Source of the DNA: M3007 sp046160345
GTDB lineage: Bacteria > Bacteroidota > Bacteroidia > Chitinophagales > Saprospiraceae
Assembly: GCA_046160345.1 (NCBI GenBank)
Contig: JBJXGO010000166.1
Span: 1 to 43,419 of the forward strand
Reading direction: 5' to 3'
DNA length: 43,419 nt
This document shows, in pieces, positions 33,440-40,918 of this stretch. How positions within the stretch are numbered: the first letter of the stretch is position 1; every line of letters starts with the position of its first letter. The notes under the pieces were generated by a model. That model ran no database searches, had not been told where the DNA came from, and worked only from the letters and a program-made list of their open reading frames with translations. The position numbers and the translations under genes are program-made.

Positions 33440-34495
33440 TCACATTTTCGCATTCCCCCACCCTACCAACATCACCGATAACAAGATAACCCCGATGCCC
33501 ACTAATATAGTAGTAAAAGTGCGTCGACTCACTCCCTTCCATTCTTTTAAAAACAAACCCCAGGCGCTTGAAACCAGGATAATAAAGGCCATGTGCAGAA
33601 TCCAAGAAGAGGCGCCGTTGCCCATTTTTGATTCGCCCATGCCGTAGAAGAAAAACTGCAAAAACCAGGTAGTACCAGCCAGTGCCGCCCAACTGTAATT
33701 AGAAAACAAGGGAGTTTTTGAATCGAGGTAGTTGTCAAATGATCTATTCCGAAAATTCAGGATCATACACCATACAAAATTAGTGGTCAAACCTCCCCAC
33801 AGCAAAACAACAAATATCACGTTGTTTTGAAACAGCGGGTTTGCCCCGTGTTCAATGGCTACGGGTGCCATGCTCTTCCCCGCCTCGATGCCAAAATTGA
33901 AACAGGCTGAAAGGATGCCCGAAACAGTTGCCACCAGGATACCCTTGGTCAAATCAAACTCCGCCACACCTTCTTTTTTTGCTGCATCATCCAGTTCGCG
34001 TTCTTTTAACATTCCTGCCCGACCGCAGATCGCAATGCCCGCAAGGCAAACAAGCACCCCTAAAATAATAATTTGCCCACCTGAGTTCGTGAGCATTTCG
34101 CCAATGCCCAGTTTGCCAGGGCTTGGGTTCATTCCATAATATACCGAGGGTACCAATGCGCCGAATGCCGAGCAATACCCCAATGCCACGCTCATACCGA
34201 GGCTCATGCCTAAATACCGCATGGCCAAGCCGAACGTCAAGCCGCCAATACCCCAAAGCAAGCCGAAAAAATAGGTCCAAAACAAGGTAGCCGTATCCGT
34301 CCTGTAAATAATGCCCATAAAATCAGGTACTGTCAGGAATGCGGCGAGAAAAGGTACAATCAACCAGGAGAAGAAGCCACCCACTATCCAGGCACTTTCC
34401 CAGGACCAGCCTTGTACCTTTCGAAATGGAACATAAAAACTACCGGAAGCAAAGCCGCCTATGAAATGGAAAATGATGCCGAGTAAGACTTGCAT
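33440..34495 (-). CDS. rhaT: L-rhamnose/proton symporter
   Basis: Inner-membrane transporter of the RhaT family. 351 residues with about ten TM segments; the first carries GIIFHFIGGFASGSFYVPFRKVQGWSWES, typical for the family, followed by GGFFSWLIVPFLAAFLT and GLLWGIGGLTFGLAMRYLGMSLGMSVALGYCSAFG. Placed directly between the rhamnosidase gene and the aldolase gene, it should import the rhamnose released outside the cytoplasm. The gap to rhaE is 64 nt. Confidence 0.92.
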   Translation of the reverse strand: MQVLLGIIFHFIGGFASGSFYVPFRKVQGWSWESAWIVGGFFSWLIVPFLAAFLTVPDFMGIIYRTDTATLFWTYFFGLLWGIGGLTFGLAMRYLGMSLGMSVALGYCSAFGALVPSVYYGMNPSPGKLGIGEMLTNSGGQIIILGVLVCLAGIAICGRAGMLKERELDDAAKKEGVAEFDLTKGILVATVSGILSACFNFGIEAGKSMAPVAIEHGANPLFQNNVIFVVLLWGGLTTNFVWCMILNFRNRSFDNYLDSKTPLFSNYSWAALAGTTWFLQFFFYGMGESKMGNGASSWILHMAFIILVSSAWGLFLKEWKGVSRRTFTTILVGIGVILLSVMLVGWGNAKM

Positions 34496-34540
34496 AGTGG
34501 AATCTGGTCAATGTGATGTTTTGGTTCAGGGGTTTGAATA

Positions 34541-37312
34541 CTAATTTTCGCTGGCTGATACCGTAAAATGATATTTTCCAGACCCTGCTTTTAGCACGAT
34601 ATAGCCGTTCTCCGCACCCACCACTTTAATTTCCGGCAGGTCTGTCAAAGGTTTTCCTCCTTCCTTTACGAGGCTGGCATCCGATGCTGGCAATAAGATC
34701 GTAGCCGTGGTATTCCCCGGAATTTCCACGTTGATTGTCAGGCCATTGCCCTCCTGCCGCCAGCGACTGGAAACCTGGCCATACAAGGTTTGCAGGGTAG
34801 CAGCAGCCTCGGTAAATCCGCCTCCAGGGTGTGGTTGAATCCTTATGGCTTTGTAGCCAGGAGCATTGGTTTCCGTATCCAGCCCTGCCATTACACGATA
34901 CATCCAATCTCCAATGGCGCCATAAGCATAATGGTTGAAGGAGTTCATCGTGACCGCTTGAAAACTGCTGTCGGGCTTGATGCCATCCCAGCGTTCCCAA
35001 ATGGTGGTTGCACCCATCGTGACCGGATATAACCAGGATGGGTATGTTTTTTGGTTCAACAAAGTGTAAGCCAGGTCATTATAGCCGAATCGGGTGAGCA
35101 CATGACATAAGTGGGGGGTTCCGAGGAAACCTGTAGTCAGGTGATTGCCGTAACTTTTTATGTTTTCAGCCAGGTTTTTAGCGGCCTGTTCCCGTTGGTT
35201 TTCGGGCAACATATCAAATTGTAAAGCTAGCACATAAGCCGTTTGCGTTGGCGAAAGCGGCCGACCATTAGGTGTGACATATTCGTTCAGGTAGGCTGTT
35301 TTGACTTTTTTCAACAGTTCGGAATACGTTACCACCTCATCTGTTTTATCTAAAATTTGTGCCACATTGACCAATATTTGGGTGGAATGGGCATAATAAC
35401 ACTGTGCGATCAGGTATTTGTCCGTAATAGCAGAACGTCCATCCCTGTCGTCGTCTTTGCTGTAAAACAACCAGTCGCCAAAATGAGCCCCTGTGTTCCA
35501 AAGATCGTTTTTGCTTTGGGCACGCATATACTCGACCCAGGCTTTCATGCTCGGGTACTGGTCTTCAAGGATCCTGCGATCTCCATAAGCGAGCCACATG
35601 TTCCAGGGGATAATGGTCGCCGCATCGGCCCAGCCGGCAGATGCGCCGTTTCTTGGACGCAACACATTAGGTATCACCCAGGGCACCATGCCATCGGGCT
35701 GCTGGTCGGCGGCCATATCCTTGAGCCACTTGGTAAAAAAGTTGTGCACATCAAAGTTGAAGGTGGCAGTCCGACTAAAAGCCTGAGCGTCGCCTGTCCA
35801 GCCCATGCGCTCATCACGCTGAGGGCAATCTGTAGGCACGTCAAAAAAATTGCCGCGTTGGCCCCATTGAATGTTATGCTGCAACTGGTTGATCAGGGGG
35901 TTAGAACTGCTGAAATTTCCTGCCGGACGCATATCCGAGTAAAGGGCAACGGCAGTAATATTTTCGGTCTTCATTTCGCCGGGAAATCCCTCGATCTTGG
36001 CATAGCGGAAGCCATGAAAAGTGAAGTGTGGCTCAAATTTATGGTCATCAGATTTAAGCGGGGTTCCAAAGTTAGTTAACCGCTCGCTATTGATTATCCA
36101 AATATCTGTGCAGCGTGCATCACGCAAGTTATCCGTGTAAAAATTTCCATGTTTATCCAACACTTCAGCAAATTGAAGTACTACACGATCGCCACTTTTA
36201 CCCTTTGCATTCAACTCAACCCAGCCGACCAGATTTTGTCCGAAATCAGCTACCAACTCACCTTTAGGCGTGCGGAAAATTTTAATGGGCTTGAAAGTTT
36301 CCTGCTTCCGAATAGGCTCATTATAGGTGCCAATGAGGTTTTCTTTTGAAAAATCTTTCACCGATACAAGTGTCCATTTCGTATCCTTGAACCCTGGCGA
36401 CGACCATCCAAGTTGCTCAAAACGAGCATCATACGTTTCCCCATGGTAGATCTCTGAATTGCGAATTGGGCCATCGGTTGAATACTTCCAGCTGCCATCC
36501 GAACCGATTGTTTCCCGACTACCGTCTGCGTATTCTAGTTCCAATTGAAAAAGGAGGGAGATATCCTTGCCATAAAAGCCATTGACATTTGCCCAACCGA
36601 TATAGCCGCGCCACCAACCGTTGCCGAGGGTAGCCCCGATAGCGTTTGTGCCATTATTAAGCAAACTTGTCACATCGTAAGCTTGGTACTGAAGCCTTTT
36701 ATGATACATGGTCCAGCCGGGTGTGAGGTAATCATTACCGACTCGTTGACCGTTTATTTCAGCTTCATACAGCCCATGTGCGGTTATGTAAGCCGTAGCC
36801 GAGGAGATTTTTTTCTTTGTAGCAAATTCCTTGCGAAACATGGGACTGGGCTGTTCGGCGCTCTCCGGTTCGGCGACTGAGATCCATTGTGCTATCCAGT
36901 CGCTCGGGGCCAACAATCCCATTTGCCAAAAGTTCGGTTCGCTCCAGGCTGACACGCTTCCGGTACTATCCCAAACCCGCACTTGCCACCAGTATTTTTT
37001 ACCGGATACCATCGCAGGGCCTTCGTAGGGCACCCATATTGAGGCATCGGACTGAATTCGGCCAGAAGTCCACGATAGTTTTTTGCCCCTGCTTAAGTCT
37101 CCCGGATTGGAAGCAACGCGAATTTCATAAGCGGTTTGCAATAGCATTCGGCGTTCCCCGGAAAGTTGCCACCCGAAACGAGGTTGTGCGACATCCAAGC
37201 CAATGGGATTGGTCAAGTTTTCAATACGCAGGTTTTGAACCCGAACTTGAGCCGTGGTCGTGAAACAGAAAAAAAGAAGGGTCAGCGTAAAAAAATTGCT
37301 CGATTGCATCAA
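34541..37312 (-). CDS. Secreted alpha-L-rhamnosidase, GH78
   Basis: Removes terminal alpha-L-rhamnose from plant or bacterial glycans. 923 residues with a signal peptide (about 1-22, ending TTTAQ). An N-terminal fibronectin-like sandwich domain (RVQNLRIENLTNPIGLD...QPRFGW) is followed by the rhamnosidase N domain (WIAQWISV...FRKEF), a concanavalin-like beta domain, the (alpha/alpha)6 catalytic domain near 480-820 with FDVPTDCPQRDERMGWTGDAQAF carrying the general-acid Glu near 505, and a C-terminal beta sandwich. No T9SS domain is seen, so it is probably periplasmic. First gene of the rhamnose operon; the regulator is not in the window. Confidence 0.95.
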   Translation of the reverse strand: MMQSSNFFTLTLLFFCFTTTAQVRVQNLRIENLTNPIGLDVAQPRFGWQLSGERRMLLQTAYEIRVASNPGDLSRGKKLSWTSGRIQSDASIWVPYEGPAMVSGKKYWWQVRVWDSTGSVSAWSEPNFWQMGLLAPSDWIAQWISVAEPESAEQPSPMFRKEFATKKKISSATAYITAHGLYEAEINGQRVGNDYLTPGWTMYHKRLQYQAYDVTSLLNNGTNAIGATLGNGWWRGYIGWANVNGFYGKDISLLFQLELEYADGSRETIGSDGSWKYSTDGPIRNSEIYHGETYDARFEQLGWSSPGFKDTKWTLVSVKDFSKENLIGTYNEPIRKQETFKPIKIFRTPKGELVADFGQNLVGWVELNAKGKSGDRVVLQFAEVLDKHGNFYTDNLRDARCTDIWIINSERLTNFGTPLKSDDHKFEPHFTFHGFRYAKIEGFPGEMKTENITAVALYSDMRPAGNFSSSNPLINQLQHNIQWGQRGNFFDVPTDCPQRDERMGWTGDAQAFSRTATFNFDVHNFFTKWLKDMAADQQPDGMVPWVIPNVLRPRNGASAGWADAATIIPWNMWLAYGDRRILEDQYPSMKAWVEYMRAQSKNDLWNTGAHFGDWLFYSKDDDRDGRSAITDKYLIAQCYYAHSTQILVNVAQILDKTDEVVTYSELLKKVKTAYLNEYVTPNGRPLSPTQTAYVLALQFDMLPENQREQAAKNLAENIKSYGNHLTTGFLGTPHLCHVLTRFGYNDLAYTLLNQKTYPSWLYPVTMGATTIWERWDGIKPDSSFQAVTMNSFNHYAYGAIGDWMYRVMAGLDTETNAPGYKAIRIQPHPGGGFTEAAATLQTLYGQVSSRWRQEGNGLTINVEIPGNTTATILLPASDASLVKEGGKPLTDLPEIKVVGAENGYIVLKAGSGKYHFTVSASEN

Positions 37313-37447
37313 GGAGTGTTTAAACAGCGCAGATTTAGTGCTGCGTCAGATTCAAAATACAAACGCAACAATAATACAAGTCCTTGACTTTTCAATTGAC
37401 TTTTTCTCCAGCAGGTTTTCTTTTATGCACATGCCCCCCAAAAATAA

Positions 37448-37570
37448 AAAGAAAAAGGCCCCGGTGCTCGTTTGCCCCGGGACCGGTTTCCCTTGTATAA
37501 TCTCATGAAAATCTGCGAATCAGTGATCAATCATGTTCCGTTCGTTGCTGTGCTATTCTCTCTGATTGAT
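37448..37570 (-). ncRNA. Candidate small RNA A, tandem homologue of RNA B
   Basis: About 123 nt on the reverse strand with no credible ORF. 5' part: ATCAATCA pairs with TGATTGAT around a ~29-nt interior. Then a conserved single-stranded core TTTTCATGAGATTATA and a GGGAAA block, then a GC-rich hairpin (37457-37484) with loop AAACGA and a T-rich tail of 17 nt, a clear intrinsic terminator. A CACCTTTG element (37575-37582) sits just upstream. Every element has its counterpart in RNA B. It ends ~130 nt before the rhamnosidase gene on the same strand, so it might also be a leader. Confidence 0.7.
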
Positions 37571-37578
37571 GATACAAA

Positions 37579-37790
37579 GGTGCGGGCATTTTTGGGTACT
37601 GGCCAGGACAGCAAACAAGGGTTCGTCACCCGGTAAATTTAAGGCTTTTTTTAATCTAATTTATGATAATGTATTGATTATCTGCATTTTAATTCGATAG
37701 ATTTTGAATACTCACAGGCATATTGCGCCGATATTTTGACAGTTCAACCTATAAAAATTAACGAAACCGCATAGCGGTGGCATTCAAATA
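37579..37790. other. Spacer between small RNA candidates
   Basis: No gene seen. AT-rich, with one small hairpin (ACCGCATAGCGGT, 37765-37778). A TTTG lies upstream of the RNA A -7 element but ~29 nt away, longer than the normal 19-20. Confidence 0.4.
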
Positions 37791-37795
37791 GGCAC

Positions 37796-37921
37796 AAAAA
37801 AAACGCGGCGCTCGTTTGCGCCGCGTTCGGATTTCCCGTATATAATCTCATGAAAAGTTTCAAATCAGGTTGTCAATATTTGTCTCGCTCTTTCTCTGTC
37901 ACTTTCGTTATTGCTTATTGA
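37796..37921 (-). ncRNA. Candidate small RNA B, tandem homologue of RNA A
   Basis: About 126 nt on the reverse strand. TGTCAATA pairs with TATTGACA (the same position as in RNA A but different sequence), then CTGATT, the conserved TTTTCATGAGATTATA core, ACGGGAAA, and a perfect 10-bp terminator hairpin AACGCGGCGC/GCGCCGCGTT (37802-37827) with the same AAACGA loop, followed by eight T. The stems differ from RNA A by paired changes while loops and core are kept, which is the mark of a conserved RNA fold. Confidence 0.72.
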
Positions 37922-37926
37922 CAGTA

Positions 37927-37958
37927 CAAAAGTGCGGAGGTCACTGTCCTCCAGCAAA
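37927..37958 (-). promoter_or_regulatory. Promoter of small RNA B (TTTG-N20-CACTTTTG)
   Basis: Reverse-strand TTTG (37955-37958), 20 nt, then CACTTTTG (37927-37934), one base from TAnnTTTG. RNA A has CACCTTTG at the same place, so the element is shared. Confidence 0.55.
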
Positions 37959-37959
37959 G

Positions 37960-38263
37960 ACATATTTTAATGTTTGTTGAAAACAAATATTCGTATATAA
38001 TCCTAAAAAACATTGTTTTGTTCAAAATAACTAAATATTTTAAATGATTTTTAACAAAAAAGTAATGTTTTAAAGATTTCACAATCTCAATTTGTTGAAA
38101 AAATTATTCAAAATCAGACACTTTTTTTATGAAATTTTTTTTTCAGCACAACCAATTTGGATTACAATGTATCTGTTTGACGATCCGCAAACAAACAAAT
38201 GGGTTTCTTTTGTCATTCTTGCAGCAATTCCTCTGCTAGTCTTTTTTTCCCAAAAAAGAGGCG
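37960..38263. other. AT-rich intergenic stretch, no credible gene
   Basis: A 69-codon frame from TTG 38092 to 38301 has hydrophobic runs but is Lys/Phe-rich, starts with TTG and contains the promoter of the next gene, so I do not call it. CGTATATAATC at 37992-38002 repeats 11 nt of RNA B, but without the rest of the RNA. Confidence 0.4.
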
Positions 38264-38271
38264 TACCTTTG
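38264..38271 (+). promoter_or_regulatory. Promoter -7 element TACCTTTG of the T9SS gene at 38357
   Basis: Exact TAnnTTTG match 85 bp before the ATG; the -33 region is a T-run (38241-38248) instead of a clean TTTG. Confidence 0.45.
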
Positions 38272-38356
38272 AAGCCTGCTTTTAATCATAACCAAATTTA
38301 ACAAGCGGCCCTCTCCGCCCATCTCTCACAACCTGTTTTTCAACATCTAACGTCCG

Positions 38357-39517
38357 ATGAAAAGAATGCTACTTGCTCCTGTCCTCTCCGCCCTCTGCAC
38401 TTTGGCTTCGGCCCAAATCACCGTCACCAATGCCACTTTCCCTGCTGCTGGCGATTCGCTGGTTTATGCAATCGATGAGCTACCCATTGGTATTAATCCC
38501 GCTACCCCTCCCGGATTCAATCAAATTTGGGATTTTAGCACCCTTCAAAAAGAAGATACGCTTTCAGTGGTCTATCGGCCGGCAAGCGCAGGAAGCCAGG
38601 TGGCTCAATTTCCTGGTTCCGACCTCGTTATTACAGGTCAGGGGGAGACTTATTTCAACGTGACCAACACTACATTTGAAGCAATGGGCTATGCCGGAGG
38701 CGACCCTTCAGGCCTGGGCCTGAATGTAGTAGCAAAGTTCGCACCTCCAATGGTGGAACGTTACGCTCCCATGAATGTGTTTGATATCAAAAATCCTGAA
38801 ACCTCTTTATTACTGACCTTTCCTACAGACCAACCGCCGTTAGATAGCATTTTCTCCAACCTGCCAGTTAACATTGATTCTATGCGGGTAAATGTTGAAA
38901 CCAATCGGATCGAAACCGTGGATGGTTCAGGAACAGTTACCATCCCTGGCGGCACTTACCCTGTGTTGCGCCAAAAACGCACAGAATACACCACAACAGG
39001 GATTGATTTATACGTGGTGCTTTTCCCCGGTTTTGGTCAATGGGTTCCTTTGAGCACCATTATTGGCGGCGGCGGCGGTGGCGGCGGTTTAGGCAACTTT
39101 CTCGGCACGGACACCACTGTTTCATTTCGTTTTTATAACGATATAGAAAAAGAGGAGATCGCCATAGCAACCATGAACAACGAACAATCAGCGGTGGAAT
39201 CTATTCGGTTTAAATTCAATGCCACGGTTCCAGCCATCGAGCCTGTCTCTGCTTTTTCCGGCAGCATTCAAGCCTTTCCCAACCCTGCCGTAGAATGGGT
39301 ACGCTTTGACTGCGTGAACCTCACCCCCGGCGACTATACGCTTAAGATCTTCAATATCATCGGTAAATGCGTGTGGAAGAAAAACTATACGCTGTCTGGC
39401 ACGACCTCATTCCGTGTTGACCTGGATGATTTCAAAAAAGGAACCTATATCTACAGTCTTGTGGATAAAAACAACGTTTCAGTAGGTACGAAGCGATTGG
39501 TAGTGCTGAAGCCTTAA
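38357..39517 (+). CDS. T9SS-secreted protein of unknown function
   Basis: 386 residues with a signal peptide (about 1-19, ending LASAQ) and a mature part made mainly of predicted beta strands that I do not recognise: QITVTNATFPAAGDSLVYAID...PPGFNQIWDFSTLQ, a start often seen in uncharacterised Bacteroidota secreted proteins. A run of eight Gly (39065-39088, mostly GGC codons) splits two beta regions. The T9SS sorting domain is at about 310-386 (IQAFPNPAVEWVRFDCVNL...GTYIYSLVDKNNVSVGTKRLVVLKP). Single gene with own promoter and terminator. Confidence 0.8.
   Translation: MKRMLLAPVLSALCTLASAQITVTNATFPAAGDSLVYAIDELPIGINPATPPGFNQIWDFSTLQKEDTLSVVYRPASAGSQVAQFPGSDLVITGQGETYFNVTNTTFEAMGYAGGDPSGLGLNVVAKFAPPMVERYAPMNVFDIKNPETSLLLTFPTDQPPLDSIFSNLPVNIDSMRVNVETNRIETVDGSGTVTIPGGTYPVLRQKRTEYTTTGIDLYVVLFPGFGQWVPLSTIIGGGGGGGGLGNFLGTDTTVSFRFYNDIEKEEIAIATMNNEQSAVESIRFKFNATVPAIEPVSAFSGSIQAFPNPAVEWVRFDCVNLTPGDYTLKIFNIIGKCVWKKNYTLSGTTSFRVDLDDFKKGTYIYSLVDKNNVSVGTKRLVVLKP
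39065..39088. repeat. GGC-type trinucleotide repeat coding for Gly8
   Basis: Eight Gly codons, GGC with one GGT, inside the T9SS gene. Length changes would stay in frame and alter a linker. Confidence 0.7.
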
Positions 39518-39573
39518 AAAATGAATTCCAGGATATTTAGTACTATGAAATTGGGCGAGTACTTTGCGCCCGG

Positions 39574-39604
39574 AAAAGTCATTCCATTTTTCGGGATGAC
39601 TTTT
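39574..39604 (+). terminator. Terminator after the T9SS gene, upstream of the LuxR gene
   Basis: AAAAGTCATTCC pairs with GGGATGACTTTT (one wobble), 7-nt loop, then CTCATTTTTG. A TACTTTG element at 39560-39566 lies just before it and could be the LuxR promoter, in which case this hairpin is in the LuxR leader. Confidence 0.65.
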
Positions 39605-39618
39605 CTCATTTTTGCACC

Positions 39619-40074
39619 ATGTTTTCTAATCGCTCAAATTTTTGGTGGGCCAATGTTTTGCTCTACGGAATAAGCTTGGGGCTTTTATTGGCTGCACTCC
39701 AGTTTTCCCAATACCGCATGCTCACTTTAAGCAACTCGGAGCAGTGGTACACTGGACTGGTAGCTCTTTTATTTGCGGTATTAGGAATTTGGGCAGGAAA
39801 AAAATTGACCCGTACGCCAAAATCTGCAGAGGCCAACTTCAGCACCGAATTCCGCCCAAAAGAGGAAGTACTGAAACACCTTGGCATTACCCCCCGCGAA
39901 TTGGAGGTGCTGGAACAAATGGCCCAGGGACTTAGCAACCAGGAGATCGCCGAAAAACTTTATGTCTCCCTGAATACCGTAAAAACACACGGCTCAAATG
40001 TGTTTTCCAAACTTGGCGCCCAACGCCGGACGCAGGCCATCCAAAAAGCCAAAGCCCTCGGATTGATTGTTTGA
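39619..40074 (+). CDS. Membrane-bound LuxR-type transcriptional regulator
   Basis: 151 residues: two TM segments (about 10-28 and 44-60) and a cytoplasmic C-terminal LuxR/GerE helix-turn-helix at about 85-148 (ITPRELEVLEQMAQGLSNQEIAEKLYVSLNTVKTHGSNVFSKLGAQRRTQAIQKAKALGLIV). There is no receiver domain, so it is a one-component regulator whose signal must come through the membrane or a partner. The next gene encodes a DUF4199-like four-TM protein, a pairing I recall as common in Bacteroidota, and a likely sensing or target partner. Confidence 0.88.
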   Translation: MFSNRSNFWWANVLLYGISLGLLLAALQFSQYRMLTLSNSEQWYTGLVALLFAVLGIWAGKKLTRTPKSAEANFSTEFRPKEEVLKHLGITPRELEVLEQMAQGLSNQEIAEKLYVSLNTVKTHGSNVFSKLGAQRRTQAIQKAKALGLIV

Positions 40075-40083
40075 TGCCTCGCC

Positions 40084-40126
40084 CTTTTGGGTGATTTTTA
40101 ACCCGATCGCGGAAATCACCCAAAAG
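40084..40126. promoter_or_regulatory. 14-bp perfect hairpin between luxR-type and DUF4199 genes
   Basis: CTTTTGGGTGATTT and its exact complement around a 15-nt loop. No T-run follows on the forward strand, so it looks more like a processing, stability or attenuation element, or a dyad operator, than a simple terminator. Confidence 0.6.
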
Positions 40127-40192
40127 TGTGAGCCCCGAAACAGTAGTTTCACCTTGGTTTGCAGTAGTTTTTCACACAAAAATTTCTTTTTT

Positions 40193-40705
40193 ATGAAACA
40201 AACAATTCTACGTTATGGCCTTTACTCCGGTGCTTGTGCTGCCTTGTTAATGATAAGCACCGGCCTCTATTACAGATCAAATCCTGACTTTGAATATGGC
40301 GCCTATTTTGGCTACGCAGGCATTTTACTCTGTATGCTCTTCGTTTATTTCGGCGTACGTTCTTATCGGGAGCAGGTAAATGGGGGCGTTTTAAGCTTCG
40401 GCAAAGGCCTCCAGATCGGCCTGTTAATTGCCATTATTTCCTGTGTGTGCTATGTGCTGGCCTGGATGGTGGTGTATGAGACCATAATGCCCGATTTTAT
40501 GGACAAGTACATCCAGGATACCTTGACAAAAATGCAAGAATCTGGCGCCTCTTCGATGGAAATTGAACAAAAGACAAAAGAAATGATGCAGTTCAAAGAA
40601 ATGTATAAAAACCCACTAACAAGGTTTGGCCTGACTTTTCTGGAGCCCTTCCCGGTTGGCTTATTGGTTTCGCTGGTTTCGGCGGCAATACTGAGGAAGC
40701 GCTAA
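40193..40705 (+). CDS. DUF4199 family membrane protein
   Basis: 170 residues from ATG 40193; an upstream in-frame start at 40067 is rejected because it runs through the intergenic hairpin. Four hydrophobic segments (about 8-25, 38-54, 72-96 and 147-165) with a charged, Met/Glu-rich loop between the third and fourth (KYIQDTLTKMQESGASSMEIEQKTKEMMQF), the layout of DUF4199. Function of the family is unknown. Together with the membrane LuxR gene it may form a small signalling unit. Confidence 0.82.
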   Translation: MKQTILRYGLYSGACAALLMISTGLYYRSNPDFEYGAYFGYAGILLCMLFVYFGVRSYREQVNGGVLSFGKGLQIGLLIAIISCVCYVLAWMVVYETIMPDFMDKYIQDTLTKMQESGASSMEIEQKTKEMMQFKEMYKNPLTRFGLTFLEPFPVGLLVSLVSAAILRKR

Positions 40706-40724
40706 CAAAGGCGCTCAAATATTT

Positions 40725-40767
40725 AAAAAAACGAGGCCGTGATTTGAAATCGCCGCCTCGTTTTTTT
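40725..40767 (+). terminator. Terminator after the DUF4199 gene
   Basis: AAACGAGGC pairs with GCCTCGTTT with an imperfect inner stem, followed by a seven-T run. Confidence 0.75.
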
Positions 40768-40918
40768 GTGAAATGCTCAATCCTTCTTCTTGTTTAAGCA
40801 ATTGGTCGAAAAGAAAGTACTAATGCTGCCACCATGAGCTTTTATTTGCTGTCTATTAACAAGAATAAAAATTCAGCACAAGAATTTTCTCTCACCTTTT
40901 CAACACAAGATTTTGCTA

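Noticed and set aside
33376..33453. Longer start for the rhaE product
   Set aside because: Would overlap the end of rhaT; the family N-terminus begins at the ATG 33375.
37992..38002. CGTATATAATC, a possible third copy of the small RNA core
   Set aside because: Only 11 nt agree; no terminator hairpin with AAACGA loop and no paired stem around it.
38092..38301. 69-codon frame with hydrophobic runs, TTG start
   Set aside because: AT-rich, Lys/Phe-rich, no ATG near the start, and its end contains the promoter of the next gene; chance frame is more likely.
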